Part shown: in pieces, positions 18,103-27,246 of the stretch
Layout of the letters: every line of letters begins with the position of its first letter
Numbering within the stretch: the stretch's first letter is position 1
Assembly (NCBI GenBank): GCA_018195615.1
Contig: JAGTPG010000002.1
Coordinates: 124,001 to 188,000 of the forward strand
Source of the DNA: Streptomyces tuirus
Lineage (GTDB): Bacteria > Actinomycetota > Actinomycetes > Streptomycetales > Streptomycetaceae
Direction: 5' to 3'
Length of the DNA stretch: 64,000 bases
Notes under the pieces: model-generated
Database searches by the model: none
What the model saw: only the letters and a program-made list of their open reading frames with translations
Told to the model about the DNA's origin: nothing
Made by a program: the position numbers and the translations under genes

Positions 18103-19146
18103 TCACTGGAAGGCCGGTATGACTTCCTTGATGAAGAGTTCCAGGGACTTGCGCTTCTCCTCGTGCGGCATGCTGTTGTCGATCCAGAAGCTGTACTCGT
18201 CGACGCCCAGTTCCTCGTAGGAGCGGAGCCGCTCGATGAGTTCCGCCGGGGTGCCGATCATCGCTGTCCTGCGGAGTGACTCCGGCCGGAACTCCGGCCG
18301 GTCCTCGAACTTCGACTCGGGGCTGGGCGGCAGGAACCCGTTCCGCGGGACGGTCTTGTTGCCGAACCAGGCGTCGAAGGTTCGGTAGAAACGGTTGATC
18401 GCCTCCGCGGCGGGGCGCCAGCCGTCGGGCTCGTCAGGCGCGTGGGCGTGCGTGTGCCGCAGCACCATCAGGTCGGGACGCGGCACCTCCGGGTGGTTCG
18501 CCACGGCGGTGTCGAACTTCCGCTTGAGGTCGGCGACTTCCTCGTCGCCCTTCATCAACGGGGTGACCATGACGTTGCAGCCCTGGGCCACCGCGAAATC
18601 GTGGGAGGCGGGGTCGCGGGCGGCGATCCACATGGGCGGGGTGGGCTGCTGCACCGGCTTGGGCACGCTGGTGGAAGTGGGGAACTGCCAGATCTCGCCG
18701 TCGTGGGCGTAGTCGCCCTGCCACAGGGCCCGCACGGCCGGCACGAGTTCGCGCAGGTGCTTTCCGCCGTCGGCGGCCGGCAGTCCGCCCGCGAGCCGGT
18801 CGAACTCGAACTGGTAGGCGCCCCGGGCGAGTCCGACTTCCATCCGGCCGTTGCTGATGACGTCGAGCAGCGCGCATTCACCGGCGGCCCTGAGCGGGTG
18901 CCAGAACGGGGCGATGACGGTCCCCGCGCCCAGGCGGATGGTCGAGGTCTTCGCGGCCAGGTGAGCGAGCAGCGGCATCGGGCTCGGGGAGATCGTGTAC
19001 TCCATCGCGTGGTGCTCCCCGATCCACACGGTGCTGAATCCGCCGGCCTCGGCCATCAGGGCCAGCTCGGAGAGGTTCTCGAAGAGCTGCCGGTGGCTGA
19101 CCTCCTCGTCCCAGCGCTCCATGTGCACGAACAACGAAAACCTCAT
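18103..19146 (-). CDS. LLM-class flavin-dependent monooxygenase
   Basis: Bacterial luciferase-like monooxygenase of 347 residues (MRFSLFVHMERWDEE start). WIGEHHAMEYTISPSPMPLL, LGAGTVIAPFWHPLR and EVGLARGAYQFEFDRL are the conserved barrel strands of the flavin-binding face. It is the last gene of a six-gene minus operon; its ATG overlaps the tautomerase stop. A flavin reductase gene on the divergent arm (25050) would supply reduced FMN, making a two-component oxygenase. I infer that it carries out the initial oxidation or ring opening of the pathway substrate. Confidence 0.85.
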   Translation of the reverse strand: MRFSLFVHMERWDEEVSHRQLFENLSELALMAEAGGFSTVWIGEHHAMEYTISPSPMPLLAHLAAKTSTIRLGAGTVIAPFWHPLRAAGECALLDVISNGRMEVGLARGAYQFEFDRLAGGLPAADGGKHLRELVPAVRALWQGDYAHDGEIWQFPTSTSVPKPVQQPTPPMWIAARDPASHDFAVAQGCNVMVTPLMKGDEEVADLKRKFDTAVANHPEVPRPDLMVLRHTHAHAPDEPDGWRPAAEAINRFYRTFDAWFGNKTVPRNGFLPPSPESKFEDRPEFRPESLRRTAMIGTPAELIERLRSYEELGVDEYSFWIDNSMPHEEKRKSLELFIKEVIPAFQ

Positions 19147-19373
19147 GGCTGCTCCTCGTCTGCTGCGGTGACCGGGTGGCGGGCGGCGTCCATCTCGGTG
19201 AGGGTGACGTCACCGGTGGCCCAGTGGGTCCGGGGGACTTCGTGGACGACGACGCGGATGTGTTCGGGCCGTGTGTCGACGGTGCGCAGGACCGCGGCGT
19301 GGACTTCGTGTATCAAGTCCCGGATCTGCGCGGGAGTGCGGCCCTCGGCGAGGGTGACGGCGACCTGTGGCAT
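19143..19373 (-). CDS. 4-oxalocrotonate tautomerase-like protein
   Basis: 76 residues beginning Met-Pro (MPQVAVTLAEGRTPAQIRDL), so Pro-1 is available as the catalytic base after Met removal, as in the 4-OT superfamily. The VRVVVHEVPRTHWATGD-like middle (here IRVVVHEVPRTHWATGD) matches the family's second half. It probably isomerises an unsaturated dicarboxylate or semialdehyde intermediate. The start lies one base past the ALDH stop; its own stop overlaps the LLM start (ATGA). Confidence 0.82.
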   Translation of the reverse strand: MPQVAVTLAEGRTPAQIRDLIHEVHAAVLRTVDTRPEHIRVVVHEVPRTHWATGDVTLTEMDAARHPVTAADEEQP

Positions 19374-19374
19374 G

Positions 19375-20862
19375 TCAGCTCCGCAGGGTGAACGGGTCGG
19401 CCACGGGCTCCTCGCCGGTGTTGATCCAGACGCTCTTGAGCCGCGTGTACTCCAGAATCGTCTCGGTGCCGTGCTCGACGCCGACGCCGCTGGTCTTGAA
19501 GCCCTGGCGCGGTGACATCGGGGACATGGCCCGGTAGGTGTTGACCCACACGGTCCCGGCGTCCAGGCGCGCCGCCATGCGGTGTGCCCGTGCGAGGTTC
19601 GTGGTCCAGACGCCGGCCGCGAGTCCGTAGTCGGTGTCGTTCGCCAACCGTACGACCTCGTCCTCGGTGTCGAACGGCATGACCGCCAGGACGGGCCCGA
19701 AGATCTCCTCGCGTACGACACGCATGTCGTTGTGGACGTCGACGAGGACGGTGGGCTCGTAGAAGTAGCCGCCGAGGCCGCCGTCGGTGGCCTGGCCGCC
19801 GGTGAGCACCCGGGCTCCCTCGCCGCGTCCGAGGTCGACGTACCCGGCCACCTTGTCGCGCTGGTCCTCGAAGGCCAGCGGACCGAGCTCGGTCTTGTCG
19901 TCCAGAGGGTCGCCGATGACGATGGTCCGGGCGCGTTCGGTGACCCGTTCCAGCAGCTCGTCGTAGACGGACCGGTGCGCGAACACCCGGCTGCCGGCGA
20001 TGCAGGTCTGTCCGGCGGCGGCGAAGATGCCGGCGACGACGCCCATCGCGGCGTTCGGGATGTTGGCGTCCTCGAACACGATGTTGGGCGATTTGCCCCC
20101 GAGTTCGAGCGTGGAGCCGATGAAACGGCCCGCGGTCGCGGCGGCGATGCGCGACCCGGTGGCGGTGCTGCCGGTGAACGAGATCTTCGCGAGGTCGTGG
20201 TGGTCGACCAGGGCCTGCCCGGCCTCGGTGCCGAATCCGGTGACGACGTTCACGGCGCCGGGCGGGAACCCCGCCTCGAGGGCCAGCTCGGCGAGTCTGA
20301 GCACCGTGGCCGAGGTGTGCTCCGAGGGCTTGATCACGACGGTGTTGCCGGCACAGAGCGCGGGGGCCAATTTGCTGCTGGTCAGCGTCAGCGGAGAGTT
20401 CCAGGGTGTGATGGCGCCGACCACACCGAGGGGCTCGCGGGCCGTGTAGTTGAGTACCCGCCGGTCGGAGGTGGGGATGACGTTGCCGTGGATCTTGTCG
20501 GCCAGTCCGGCGTAGTAGTGGTAATACTCCGGCAAGGTGGCCAGCTGGCCGCGCATCTCGCGCAGGAGTTTGCCGTTGTCCTGGGTCTCCATGCGGGCCA
20601 GTTCTTCGGCGTTGGCGGCGATCAGGTCACCGAGGCGTCGCAGCAGGTGTCCGCGCCGTGTCTGGCTGAGGTCGCGCCAGCGCGGGTCCTCGAACGCCTT
20701 TTTCGCGGCGGCCACGGCGTGCCCGATGTCGGCGGCGGTGCCGCGCGCGGCCCGGTAGAGCACTTCGCGAGTGGCGGGGTTGGTGCTCTCGAAGTACTCG
20801 CCCGAAGCGGGCTCGACCCACGTCCCGCCGACGAAGTGCTGCAACGTGGTGAGGTCAGACAT
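19375..20862 (-). CDS. NAD(P)-dependent aldehyde dehydrogenase
   Basis: 495-residue aldehyde dehydrogenase with intact frame. Cofactor segment FTGSTATG, general-base Glu in LELGGKSPNIVFE and nucleophilic Cys in GQTCIAGSRVF are all present, as is the C-terminal GFKTSGVGVEHG. It converts an aldehyde or semialdehyde intermediate to the acid in the cytoplasm. The order with the hydrolase and tautomerase resembles a meta-cleavage lower pathway (hydroxymuconic semialdehyde dehydrogenase, 4-OT, hydrolase). Start ATG 20862 overlaps the hydrolase stop. Confidence 0.9.
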   Translation of the reverse strand: MSDLTTLQHFVGGTWVEPASGEYFESTNPATREVLYRAARGTAADIGHAVAAAKKAFEDPRWRDLSQTRRGHLLRRLGDLIAANAEELARMETQDNGKLLREMRGQLATLPEYYHYYAGLADKIHGNVIPTSDRRVLNYTAREPLGVVGAITPWNSPLTLTSSKLAPALCAGNTVVIKPSEHTSATVLRLAELALEAGFPPGAVNVVTGFGTEAGQALVDHHDLAKISFTGSTATGSRIAAATAGRFIGSTLELGGKSPNIVFEDANIPNAAMGVVAGIFAAAGQTCIAGSRVFAHRSVYDELLERVTERARTIVIGDPLDDKTELGPLAFEDQRDKVAGYVDLGRGEGARVLTGGQATDGGLGGYFYEPTVLVDVHNDMRVVREEIFGPVLAVMPFDTEDEVVRLANDTDYGLAAGVWTTNLARAHRMAARLDAGTVWVNTYRAMSPMSPRQGFKTSGVGVEHGTETILEYTRLKSVWINTGEEPVADPFTLRS

Positions 20863-21585
20863 GTGCGCACTCTCCGATGAAGGTGGTGAGGGAGTCGACG
20901 AACGCCTCGGGGCGCTCGACGGGCAGCATGTGACGCGCCTGGGGATGACGACGGCGCGGCAGTCGGGGAGCGCCGCGGCGAGCCGGTGGGTCATCCCGGG
21001 GGTGGACCCGGGGTCGTTCTCGCCCGTCACGGCCAGTGCGGGTACGGCGATGGCGGGCAGGTCCGGCGCGAGTTCGGCGTCGGCTGTGGCGAACACGCGG
21101 TAGCAGTTGAGGAAGGACCTGACGTCGTTGGCATGCAGCGTGGTCCCGGTGCGGGCCACCCAGCCGGGGTCGACGTCGGTGCCGGCGTACCACCGCTCCA
21201 GGGATGCGGCCGCGCTGGTCCTGAAGTCGGCCTCCGCGGCGCGCAGCCGCGCGAGTACGGACGCTCGCTCCTCGGACGTACGCGCGCACACAGAACTGAC
21301 CGAGGTCAGCGTGGCCACCACCTGGGGGTGGTGCAGCGCGACATGCTGGGCGACCAGTGCGCCCAGCGAGAATCCGACCAGGTGCGAGCCTGCCGGAATC
21401 TCGCCGATCACCCCGTCGGCCAGATCCGCGAGGGTCACCCGGTCGCTCACGGGTGGCCGGGTGCCGTGGCCCGGCAGGTCGGGGGTGATCACGGTGAAGC
21501 GGTCGGCCAGGAGCGTGGCGGTGGGCTCCCACATGGTGTGGTCGAGCCCGACGCCGTGCAGCAGCACCACGGTGGGCTTGCTCAT
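20855..21585 (-). CDS. Alpha/beta hydrolase, one frame break
   Basis: Alpha/beta-fold hydrolase of about 243 residues: oxyanion HG in LLHGVGLDHTMW, nucleophile elbow HLVGFSLGALVA (Ser) and a C-terminal His in ARHMLPVERPEAF. One base is missing in the CCCC run near 20945, which otherwise fuses the frame artificially to the aldehyde dehydrogenase. It resembles 3-oxoadipate enol-lactonase and C-C bond hydrolases. In this operon it may open a lactone or cleave an N-formyl/amide intermediate; the sequence does not decide. Confidence 0.83.
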
Positions 21586-21591
21586 CAGTGC

Positions 21592-22143
21592 CTACTGCTC
21601 GGTCGTCAGCGGCGCCAGGCGCTGCTGGGGCCGCCCCTGGGCGGCCGCGGCCAGCGCGATGACGATCTCGTCGGGGTGGGGAGCGTCGCTGATCCGGACT
21701 TCGACGGTCTGGTGGTGCGAACGGATCGTGGCGTCGGTGATGTGCTTCAGCGGGATGTCGAAGACCACGCCGGCGGGCCCGCGCTTCTCGACGGCGGGCA
21801 GCAGGGTGGTGGCGTTGGCGGCCTTGCGGAAGTGGTCGCCGAACTTGAGCGTGTGGATCAGAGCCGAGCCGTGCTCGATCTCGCCGTCCAGGCCGACGAT
21901 GGCCGCCTTGCCGTAGGCCTCGGCGGGGGCCTCGAGTGCGTCGAGCACCGCCGGGGCCAGCAGCGCGCCGAGGTCGGAGGCGTGTCCGTCGATGCCGGGA
22001 GCGAGGTCCTCGACGAAGCCCTGACCGGCCCAGGGGTTCTGGATCACCGCCGCGACGACGGCGACCCGGGCGGGGCGATCGACCGGGCGGCCGCCCTCGA
22101 TACGGATCTCCTCGACGACGGTCACGATCTTGCGGATGCTCAT
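21592..22143 (-). CDS. AA_synth (DUF1185) family protein, paralogue 2
   Basis: 183 residues of the 'amino acid synthesis' family (PF06684-like): MSIRKIVTVVEEIRIEGGRP, RVAVVAAVIQNPWAG, AYGKAAIVGLDGEIEHGSAL and a C-terminal SDAPHPDEIVIALA. The biochemical role of the family is not established. It is ~40% similar by eye to the gene just upstream, and the start overlaps that gene's stop (ATGA). Two different paralogues side by side suggest a hetero-oligomer or two successive reactions. Confidence 0.8.
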   Translation of the reverse strand: MSIRKIVTVVEEIRIEGGRPVDRPARVAVVAAVIQNPWAGQGFVEDLAPGIDGHASDLGALLAPAVLDALEAPAEAYGKAAIVGLDGEIEHGSALIHTLKFGDHFRKAANATTLLPAVEKRGPAGVVFDIPLKHITDATIRSHHQTVEVRISDAPHPDEIVIALAAAAQGRPQQRLAPLTTEQ

Positions 22144-22766
22144 GAGGGAACGGCCTCCAGGCTTTGGGTGGTGACGACAGGGTCGGTCATGCGGTCCCCG
22201 ATCCGGGGGTGCGGGCGCGGTCCCGTCGACGCGGCCGCGATGACGACGATCTCGTCCGCGCGCGGGGCGTCGGAGACGCGCGCACTGATGGTCTGGTAGT
22301 GGCTGCGCGTCGAGGCGCGGGTCTTGTGCCAGAGCGGGACGACCAGCGTCTCGCCGGCTTCGGCACGCGTGTCGGCGAAGCAGATGATCGACTCGCCCTG
22401 GAGGAACTCCCTCACCAGATTGCCGAAGTACGGGGTGTGGATGAGGGCGCCGGCGTGCTCGATCTCGCCCGCCGCACCGACGATGGCGGCCTTGCCGAAC
22501 GATTCGATCTCCTCCACGCCGCCGAGGGAAGCGATGAGCCGATCGGTCAGCAGCTTGGCGAGCACGGGGGCGATGCGGCCCTGCTCCAAGGCCAGATCAG
22601 CCGATGGGCCGGAGCCCACCCATGGGTTCCGGATGACCGCGGCGACGCTGGCTCGCCGCGCTGGTCGAGCGGGGGCCTCACCCGCCTCGGTCAGGACGAC
22701 GTCGCGGTAGAGCACGAGCTTTCGGAGACCGATGCTCTCGGCGGAGTGATCGATGCGCTCTTGCAT
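22140..22766 (-). CDS. AA_synth (DUF1185) family protein, paralogue 1
   Basis: 208 residues, first gene of the operon: LRKLVLYRDVVLTEAGEAP, ASVAAVIRNPWVG, FGKAAIVGAAGEIEHAGALI, SDAPRADEIVVIAAAS. It has a 12-residue N-terminal extension and a longer tail than paralogue 2. The predicted -10 lies about 8 bases before ATG 22766, so the transcript may be leaderless. Function unknown; the conserved strand-loop pattern is shared with paralogue 2. Co-transcription with oxygenase, dehydrogenase and hydrolase genes points to catabolism rather than amino acid synthesis. Confidence 0.8.
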   Translation of the reverse strand: MQERIDHSAESIGLRKLVLYRDVVLTEAGEAPARPARRASVAAVIRNPWVGSGPSADLALEQGRIAPVLAKLLTDRLIASLGGVEEIESFGKAAIVGAAGEIEHAGALIHTPYFGNLVREFLQGESIICFADTRAEAGETLVVPLWHKTRASTRSHYQTISARVSDAPRADEIVVIAAASTGPRPHPRIGDRMTDPVVTTQSLEAVPS

Positions 22767-22774
22767 GGCACAGG

Positions 22775-22940
22775 ACGATAGGTCTCGTTTCTCGCGTCGG
22801 TCAAGGGGGAGGACGAAAGGGCTCGCCGTGCCCTGTGAGTCTGCCTGTCAGGACTGACAGCACGCCTCTGAACTGCACATATAAGCAACGCTTCAACGCG
22901 CAGCCAATTCGGGGCAACCGAACCCTTGACGCTCCATCTA
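22775..22940. promoter_or_regulatory. Divergent promoter region of the catabolic locus
   Basis: Minus strand: TTGACC (22799-22804) and TATCGT (22775-22780) separated by 18 bases. Plus strand: TTGACG near 22923 and CTTACT 17 bases later. Between them lies a perfect palindrome CTGTCA-GGAC-TGACAG (22845-22860), the best operator candidate for the GntR regulator encoded at 25587. The remaining intergenic bases up to 23009 show no gene. Confidence 0.55.
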
Positions 22941-23008
22941 CGCCATGCCTTACTGCTGCTTGTATGCCAGACCAGGTGGCCGTCGGCCCCGCGGACCCAA
23001 GGAGTCCT

Positions 23009-24612
23009 ATGTCCAGTCACCTTGGAACGGGCACGGAGACGACGCCCGCCACGCCGCCGGGGAGCAGTGGGGACAGCACCGCGGACGGCACCGGCGCCGC
23101 CCCGGCCGACGGTGGCAAGCTCGGTTCCGTTTTCTGGACCTCGCTCGGTGTCTCCGCCCTCTTCGTGGGCTGGGCGGTGCTCTTCACGGACAACCTGAAC
23201 AAGGTCACGAACGCCTCGCTGAACTGGGTGACGGCCACCTTCGGCTGGGCCTACCTGGTGGTCACGCTCGCCATCCTGATCTTCCTGGTGTTCCTGGCCT
23301 TCAGCCCCGCCGGCGACGTCCGCCTGGGCAAGGACAGCGACCGCCCCGAGTTCTCGACACTGTCCTGGTTCGCCATGATCCTCAGCGCGGTCATGGGTAT
23401 CGGATTGGTCTCGTACGGCGTCGCCGAACCGATCTCGCACCTGGCGACGCCGCCACACGGTCTCGCCGAGCCGAACACGCCGCCGGCGGCGGTACGCGCC
23501 CTGCAGTACTCCTACTTCGACTGGGGCCTGCACGCCTGGGCGATCTTCGCCGTCTTCGGTCTGGCCATCGCCTACTCGACGTACCGCAAGGGCCGGCGCA
23601 CCCTGGTGAGCCAGCTGTTCGTGCCGCTGCTCGGCGACCGCGTGAACGGGCCGATCGGCAAGGTGATCGACGTGCTCGCCGTGTTCGCGACGCTCTTCGG
23701 CACCACGACGTCCCTGGGCCTGGGAGCTCTCCAGGTCAACAACGGCCTCGGTACGTTGTTCGGAGTGCCGGTCAACTCCGTGAGCCAGGTGCTCATCATC
23801 GCCGCCGTCACCTCGGTCTTCACGCTCTCGGCGGTGACCGGTGTCAGCAAGGGCATCAAGTTCCTGAGCCAGGGCAGCACGCTGCTGGCCGTCGCGCTGT
23901 TCGTCTTCATGCTGGTCGTCGGCCCTGCCGTGTTCCTGGCGAACCTGTACATCGAGTCCGTGGGCCAGTGGGCCACCGACTTCTTCCGGATGAGCCTGCA
24001 GGGCACCGCGTTCGGCGGGCTGGAGTGGATGCAGTGGTGGACCTACTTCATGATGGCCTGGTGGGTCTCGTGGGGGCCTTCGTCGGCGTCTTCCTGGCCC
24101 GTATCTCGCGCGGCCGCACCATCCGCGGCTTCGTCATGGGCGTTCTGGTCGTGCCCAGCGTGGTGTTCTTCACCTGGTTCACGGTCTTCGGCGGCACCGC
24201 TATCCACATCGACATGTTCGAGGGCGGCGACATCGCCGAGCAGACCGCGGCCGACATCAACAGCGCGTTCTTCGCGACCCTCGACCACTTTCCCCTCGCC
24301 GGGCTGACCTCGGCTGTCGCGATCGTCCTGGTCGTGATGTTCTTCGTCTCCGGCGCGGACGCCAACACCTACGTACTGTCCATGATGACCTCGGACGGAT
24401 CGCTCACCCCGCGTCGTCCGGTGCTCGTCCTCTGGGGCGTCCTCACCGGTGTCACCGCCGTCGTCCTCATGCTCGCCGGCGGACTGAACGCTCTGCAGAA
24501 CACCGTCATCGTGACGTCCCTGCCGTTCCTCGTGATCATCGCCGGTCTGGCGGTGTCCTTCTGGAAGGAACTGAGCGGAGACAGGAAGGAGAAGACCGAT
24601 GTCAGACGCTGA
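23009..24612 (+). CDS. BCCT-family betaine/choline/carnitine transporter, one frame break
   Basis: Secondary transporter of about 534 residues with twelve hydrophobic segments. AAGGAG (22999-23004) precedes ATG 23009. The signature WWVSWGP, continuing after the break as FVGVFLARISRGRTIRG, is the BCCT hallmark carrying the substrate-site tryptophans. One base is missing right there, after the G5 run at 24072-24076. BCCT carriers move quaternary-ammonium compounds. As the only transporter of the locus it is strong evidence that the degraded substrate is a betaine-like zwitterion. The stop overlaps the next start by 14 bases. Confidence 0.9.
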
Positions 24613-25023
24613 CGCCCGTCGCGGGCTCATCGAAAAGGTCTGGTCCGCGGCCTGGGGCCAGGGTGACGTCGATGCCCTCGACGCGCTGCTGAGCCCGGCC
24701 TACCTCCGGCACGGCGGAGACCCGCACCCGCTGGACCTCAACGCCTTCAAGGCCGCGATCGTCTCCACCCGGGGGCCTTCCCCGACCTGGTCACGACCAT
24801 CGACGACCTAGTGGTCGAAGGCGACAGGGCCGCGATCCGCTGGCACAGCAGTGGAACCCATGTGAACTCCTTCCTCGGAGTCCCTCCCACCCGGCGGCAC
24901 GTCGAGGTCAGCGGCGCCACGTTCGCCCGCTTCGAGGGGGACCGGATCGTCGAGGAGCACGTGACGTGGGATCCCCGGGCGTTGCTGTCGGCGCTGGGCG
25001 TCATCCGGGTGGGACAGGACTGA
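24599..25023 (+). CDS. SnoaL-like polyketide-cyclase-fold protein, one frame break
   Basis: About 141 residues of the NTF2/SnoaL fold: MSDADARRGLIEKVWSAAWG, DALLSPAYLRHGG, then after a frame break near 24775 AFPDLVTTIDDLVVEGDRAA, FLGVPPTRRHVEVSGATF and RFEGDRIVEEHVTWD. Its start lies inside the end of the transporter gene, indicating coupling. SnoaL-like proteins are small enzymes, isomerases or cyclases, or binding proteins; no specific reaction can be assigned here. Confidence 0.78.
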
Positions 25024-25049
25024 CGATCAAGATGACTAGGAGCACCTCC

Positions 25050-25552
25050 ATGGCCTCGCTTGCCTCGAAGCCCGACATCGATGTGATGAAGCAGGTCAAC
25101 CGGCAGTTCGTCACCGGTGTCACGGTCGTGACCGCGTTGGACGGAGAGACCCCCGGGGGCTGGCCGTCAACGCCTTCTCGAGCATCTCCCTCGACCCCGC
25201 CACGGTGATGGTGTGCGTCCAGCGCACCTCGTCCACCCATGACTGTCTGTTCCGGGCGGACCACCTCGCGATCAACATCCTGTCCACGGACCAACTCGAC
25301 GTCGTCAGTACCTTCGCGAGCAAGGCCGCCGACAAGTTCGCGGAGGTGGAATGGGAGAGCGGCCCGTTCGGCAGCCCGCTGATCGCCCGGAGCAGCGCGC
25401 AGATGGAGGTCGAGATCCGCGAGCGTCTGCAGGCCAGTACCCACACGGTGTTCATCTGCCGGGTGGTGCACGCCGCGGTCGCCGAGCACCACCCGATGGT
25501 CTACAGCGCGGGTAAGTTCTTCGACGGCGGCGCCCTCGCGCCGCTGGGATGA
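25050..25552 (+). CDS. Flavin reductase-like FMN-binding protein, one frame break
   Basis: About 167 residues of the HpaC/RutF-type flavin reductase family: VTGVTVVTALDGETPGG, then, after a missing base near 25160, GLAVNAFSSISLDPATVMVC, FRADHLAINILSTDQ and a C-terminal GKFFDGGALAPLG. ATG 25050 is chosen over the upstream in-frame ATG 25032 because AGGAG sits at 25038-25042. It would reduce FMN with NAD(P)H for the LLM monooxygenase encoded on the other arm. Confidence 0.85.
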
Positions 25553-25586
25553 CCGGCGGGCGGCTCGGGAGACGGAGGAGAGTTCG

Positions 25587-26302
25587 GTGAATCGCGCGAA
25601 GAGCGAACCGCGGTGGGGGTCGCCCCGGTCGGCGGCCGGGGCGGGTCGATGCAGGCCAGGGTGATCGCCGAGATGCGCCGGCGGATCATCAAGGGAGACA
25701 TCGAGCCCGGGGCGCCGCTCTCGGAGCTCGCCCTCGCCGAAGAGTTCGGCGTCAGTCGTACGCCGGTGCGGGAAGCCCTCAAGCAGTTGCAGACCGAGGG
25801 CCTGGTCGAGATCCGGCCCCGGGTGGGGACGTTCGTCACCACGCCCTCCCGCCGCGAGATCACGGAACTCTTCGAGATGAAGGAACTCCTCGAGGGCGCT
25901 GCCGCCCGTCTCCTCGCCCGGCGCGGTCGCGTCGCGGAGATCGACCTGCTCGAGCGGAATCTGCGCGAGGCCGACGCAGCGGTGGAGCGGGACGACCGGG
26001 AGCGGTACGCGGAGTTGGTGCAGGAGTTCCACGACCTGCTCATCGCCGGTGCCGACAACAACAAGCTGGAGGCGCACTACCGGATCCTGATGAATCAGCT
26101 GGCGTACTCCCGGCTGGTGAACACCTCGCTCTCCCAGCCGGGTCGTGCCCTGCAGTCGGACCGTGAGCACCACCTCGTCCTGGAGCTGATCCTGGAGAAG
26201 GACGGCGACAGTGCCGAGCAGGTGATGCGTGAGCACGTCAGGGCCAGCCGGCGTGCGCTGATGGCGGGGCTGCCCCTCGGCCGTTCCGACCGGAGCGGTT
26301 AG
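25587..26302 (+). CDS. GntR/FCD-family regulator of the catabolic locus
   Basis: About 230-residue regulator. The winged helix (EMRRRIIKGDIEPGAPLSEL, EFGVSRTPVREALKQLQTEG, RPRVGTFV) and FCD domain (EMKELLEGAAARLLA, EFHDLLIAGADNNKL) are complete. GGAGG lies seven bases before GTG 25587, but that start is one base out of frame with the body, so one base is probably missing near 25645; ATG 25649 is the alternative start. As last gene of the transporter operon it is the obvious controller of both divergent arms. Confidence 0.83.
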
Positions 26303-26313
26303 GGCCCGGCGGA

Positions 26314-26984
26314 TCAGCTGCTGCGGGTGAAGACCTTGTCCTGGGTGGAGCCGGTGGAGCACAGTTTCTTCTCGGACGATGTCATCTTGCGGGACTTGAC
26401 CACGACCGCGCTGTGTTGACCGTCCGTTCCGTTCGGGGCCGGACCGGTGACCACGTCGGGGACGAACCAGTAGTAGTGGCCCCACTTGGGTCGTCGTAAT
26501 GGGTCTGCCACGTGCCGGATATCTGCTGCATCACCTGGGCGCGGGAGATCCAGCCCACTTCTCCCGGCCGCACATTCACCGTGAAAGAACTCGTCTCCGT
26601 GTGCGAGCTCTGCCACGTGTAGTTGTACGTCGCGGTGACACTGGCCGTGATGATGCCTTCGATGCCGCCGCCCACGGTGACCGAGCCTCCCACCGAGTGG
26701 GAGGAGCCCACGGTGTCGGCCCAGGACATCGACTGGGAGGCCGGCGAGTCGGTGCAGTTGAAGAGCAGTTCGGAGACCTGCCGGGGCTCACCGAGGTAAG
26801 CCGGGCCGATCTTCGGGGAGTTGAAGGTGCACTTGCCTTCCCCGGAAGCGCAGTCGGCCATGATCTGCTCCGCGGTGGGCTGTTCCTCGGCCGCGGCGGG
26901 CACGGCAGCCGCGATCGTTCCGAGTGCGGTCGCCGTCAACGCCAGTGTGCGGCCGCCGTACCGCAGGGCGCGGTTCATCGTCAT
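26314..26984 (-). CDS. Secreted aerolysin/ETX-like beta-rich protein, one frame break
   Basis: Exported protein of about 223 residues: signal peptide with cleavage after AVPAAA, then GKCTFNSPKIGPAYLGEPRQ and long alternating Ser/Thr-hydrophobic strands (VGSSHSVGGSVTVGGGIEGI, ITASVTATYNYTWQSSHTET, SSFTVNVRPGEVGWI). That pattern is the pore-forming module of aerolysin/epsilon-toxin-like proteins. One base is missing near 26490 before KWGHYYWFVPDVVTG. Cysteines occur at DCASGEGKC and KKLC. Related Streptomyces proteins are annotated hypothetical; a cytolytic role is inference from pattern only. Confidence 0.6.
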
Positions 26985-27246
26985 CGTTCGTGCCTCTCAC
27001 CATCGCATGGGGGGTCGGGGACCACGGCACCTGTTGCGAGAGGGCCTGCAGTCACCGCGTGGTGCCAACGAGGCTCACGTAAACCGCAGTCCATCTACAC
27101 CAAGGAACAGTAAAGTTGTAATTGATTTCCAGAACTGGTGAACCGTCAACATTGCGGGCTGGGCGCCGTTTTGGGGACTACGCCGTATCAGCGCCGGACA
27201 GGCGGAAGGCGAGGTTCCTCGGACGCCTTCGCTCGTCACGGGGTCG
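26985..27246. other. Intergenic region with promoter-like A+T stretch
   Basis: No gene seen. An A+T-rich segment around 27095-27150 stands out and may hold promoter elements; it lies between the start of the aerolysin-like gene and the end of the SpoIIE gene. Confidence 0.4.

Noticed and set aside
19375..21585. Apparent hydrolase-aldehyde dehydrogenase fusion protein
   Set aside because: One missing base near 20945 bypasses the hydrolase stop; restoring it gives separate genes with the usual 8-base overlap.
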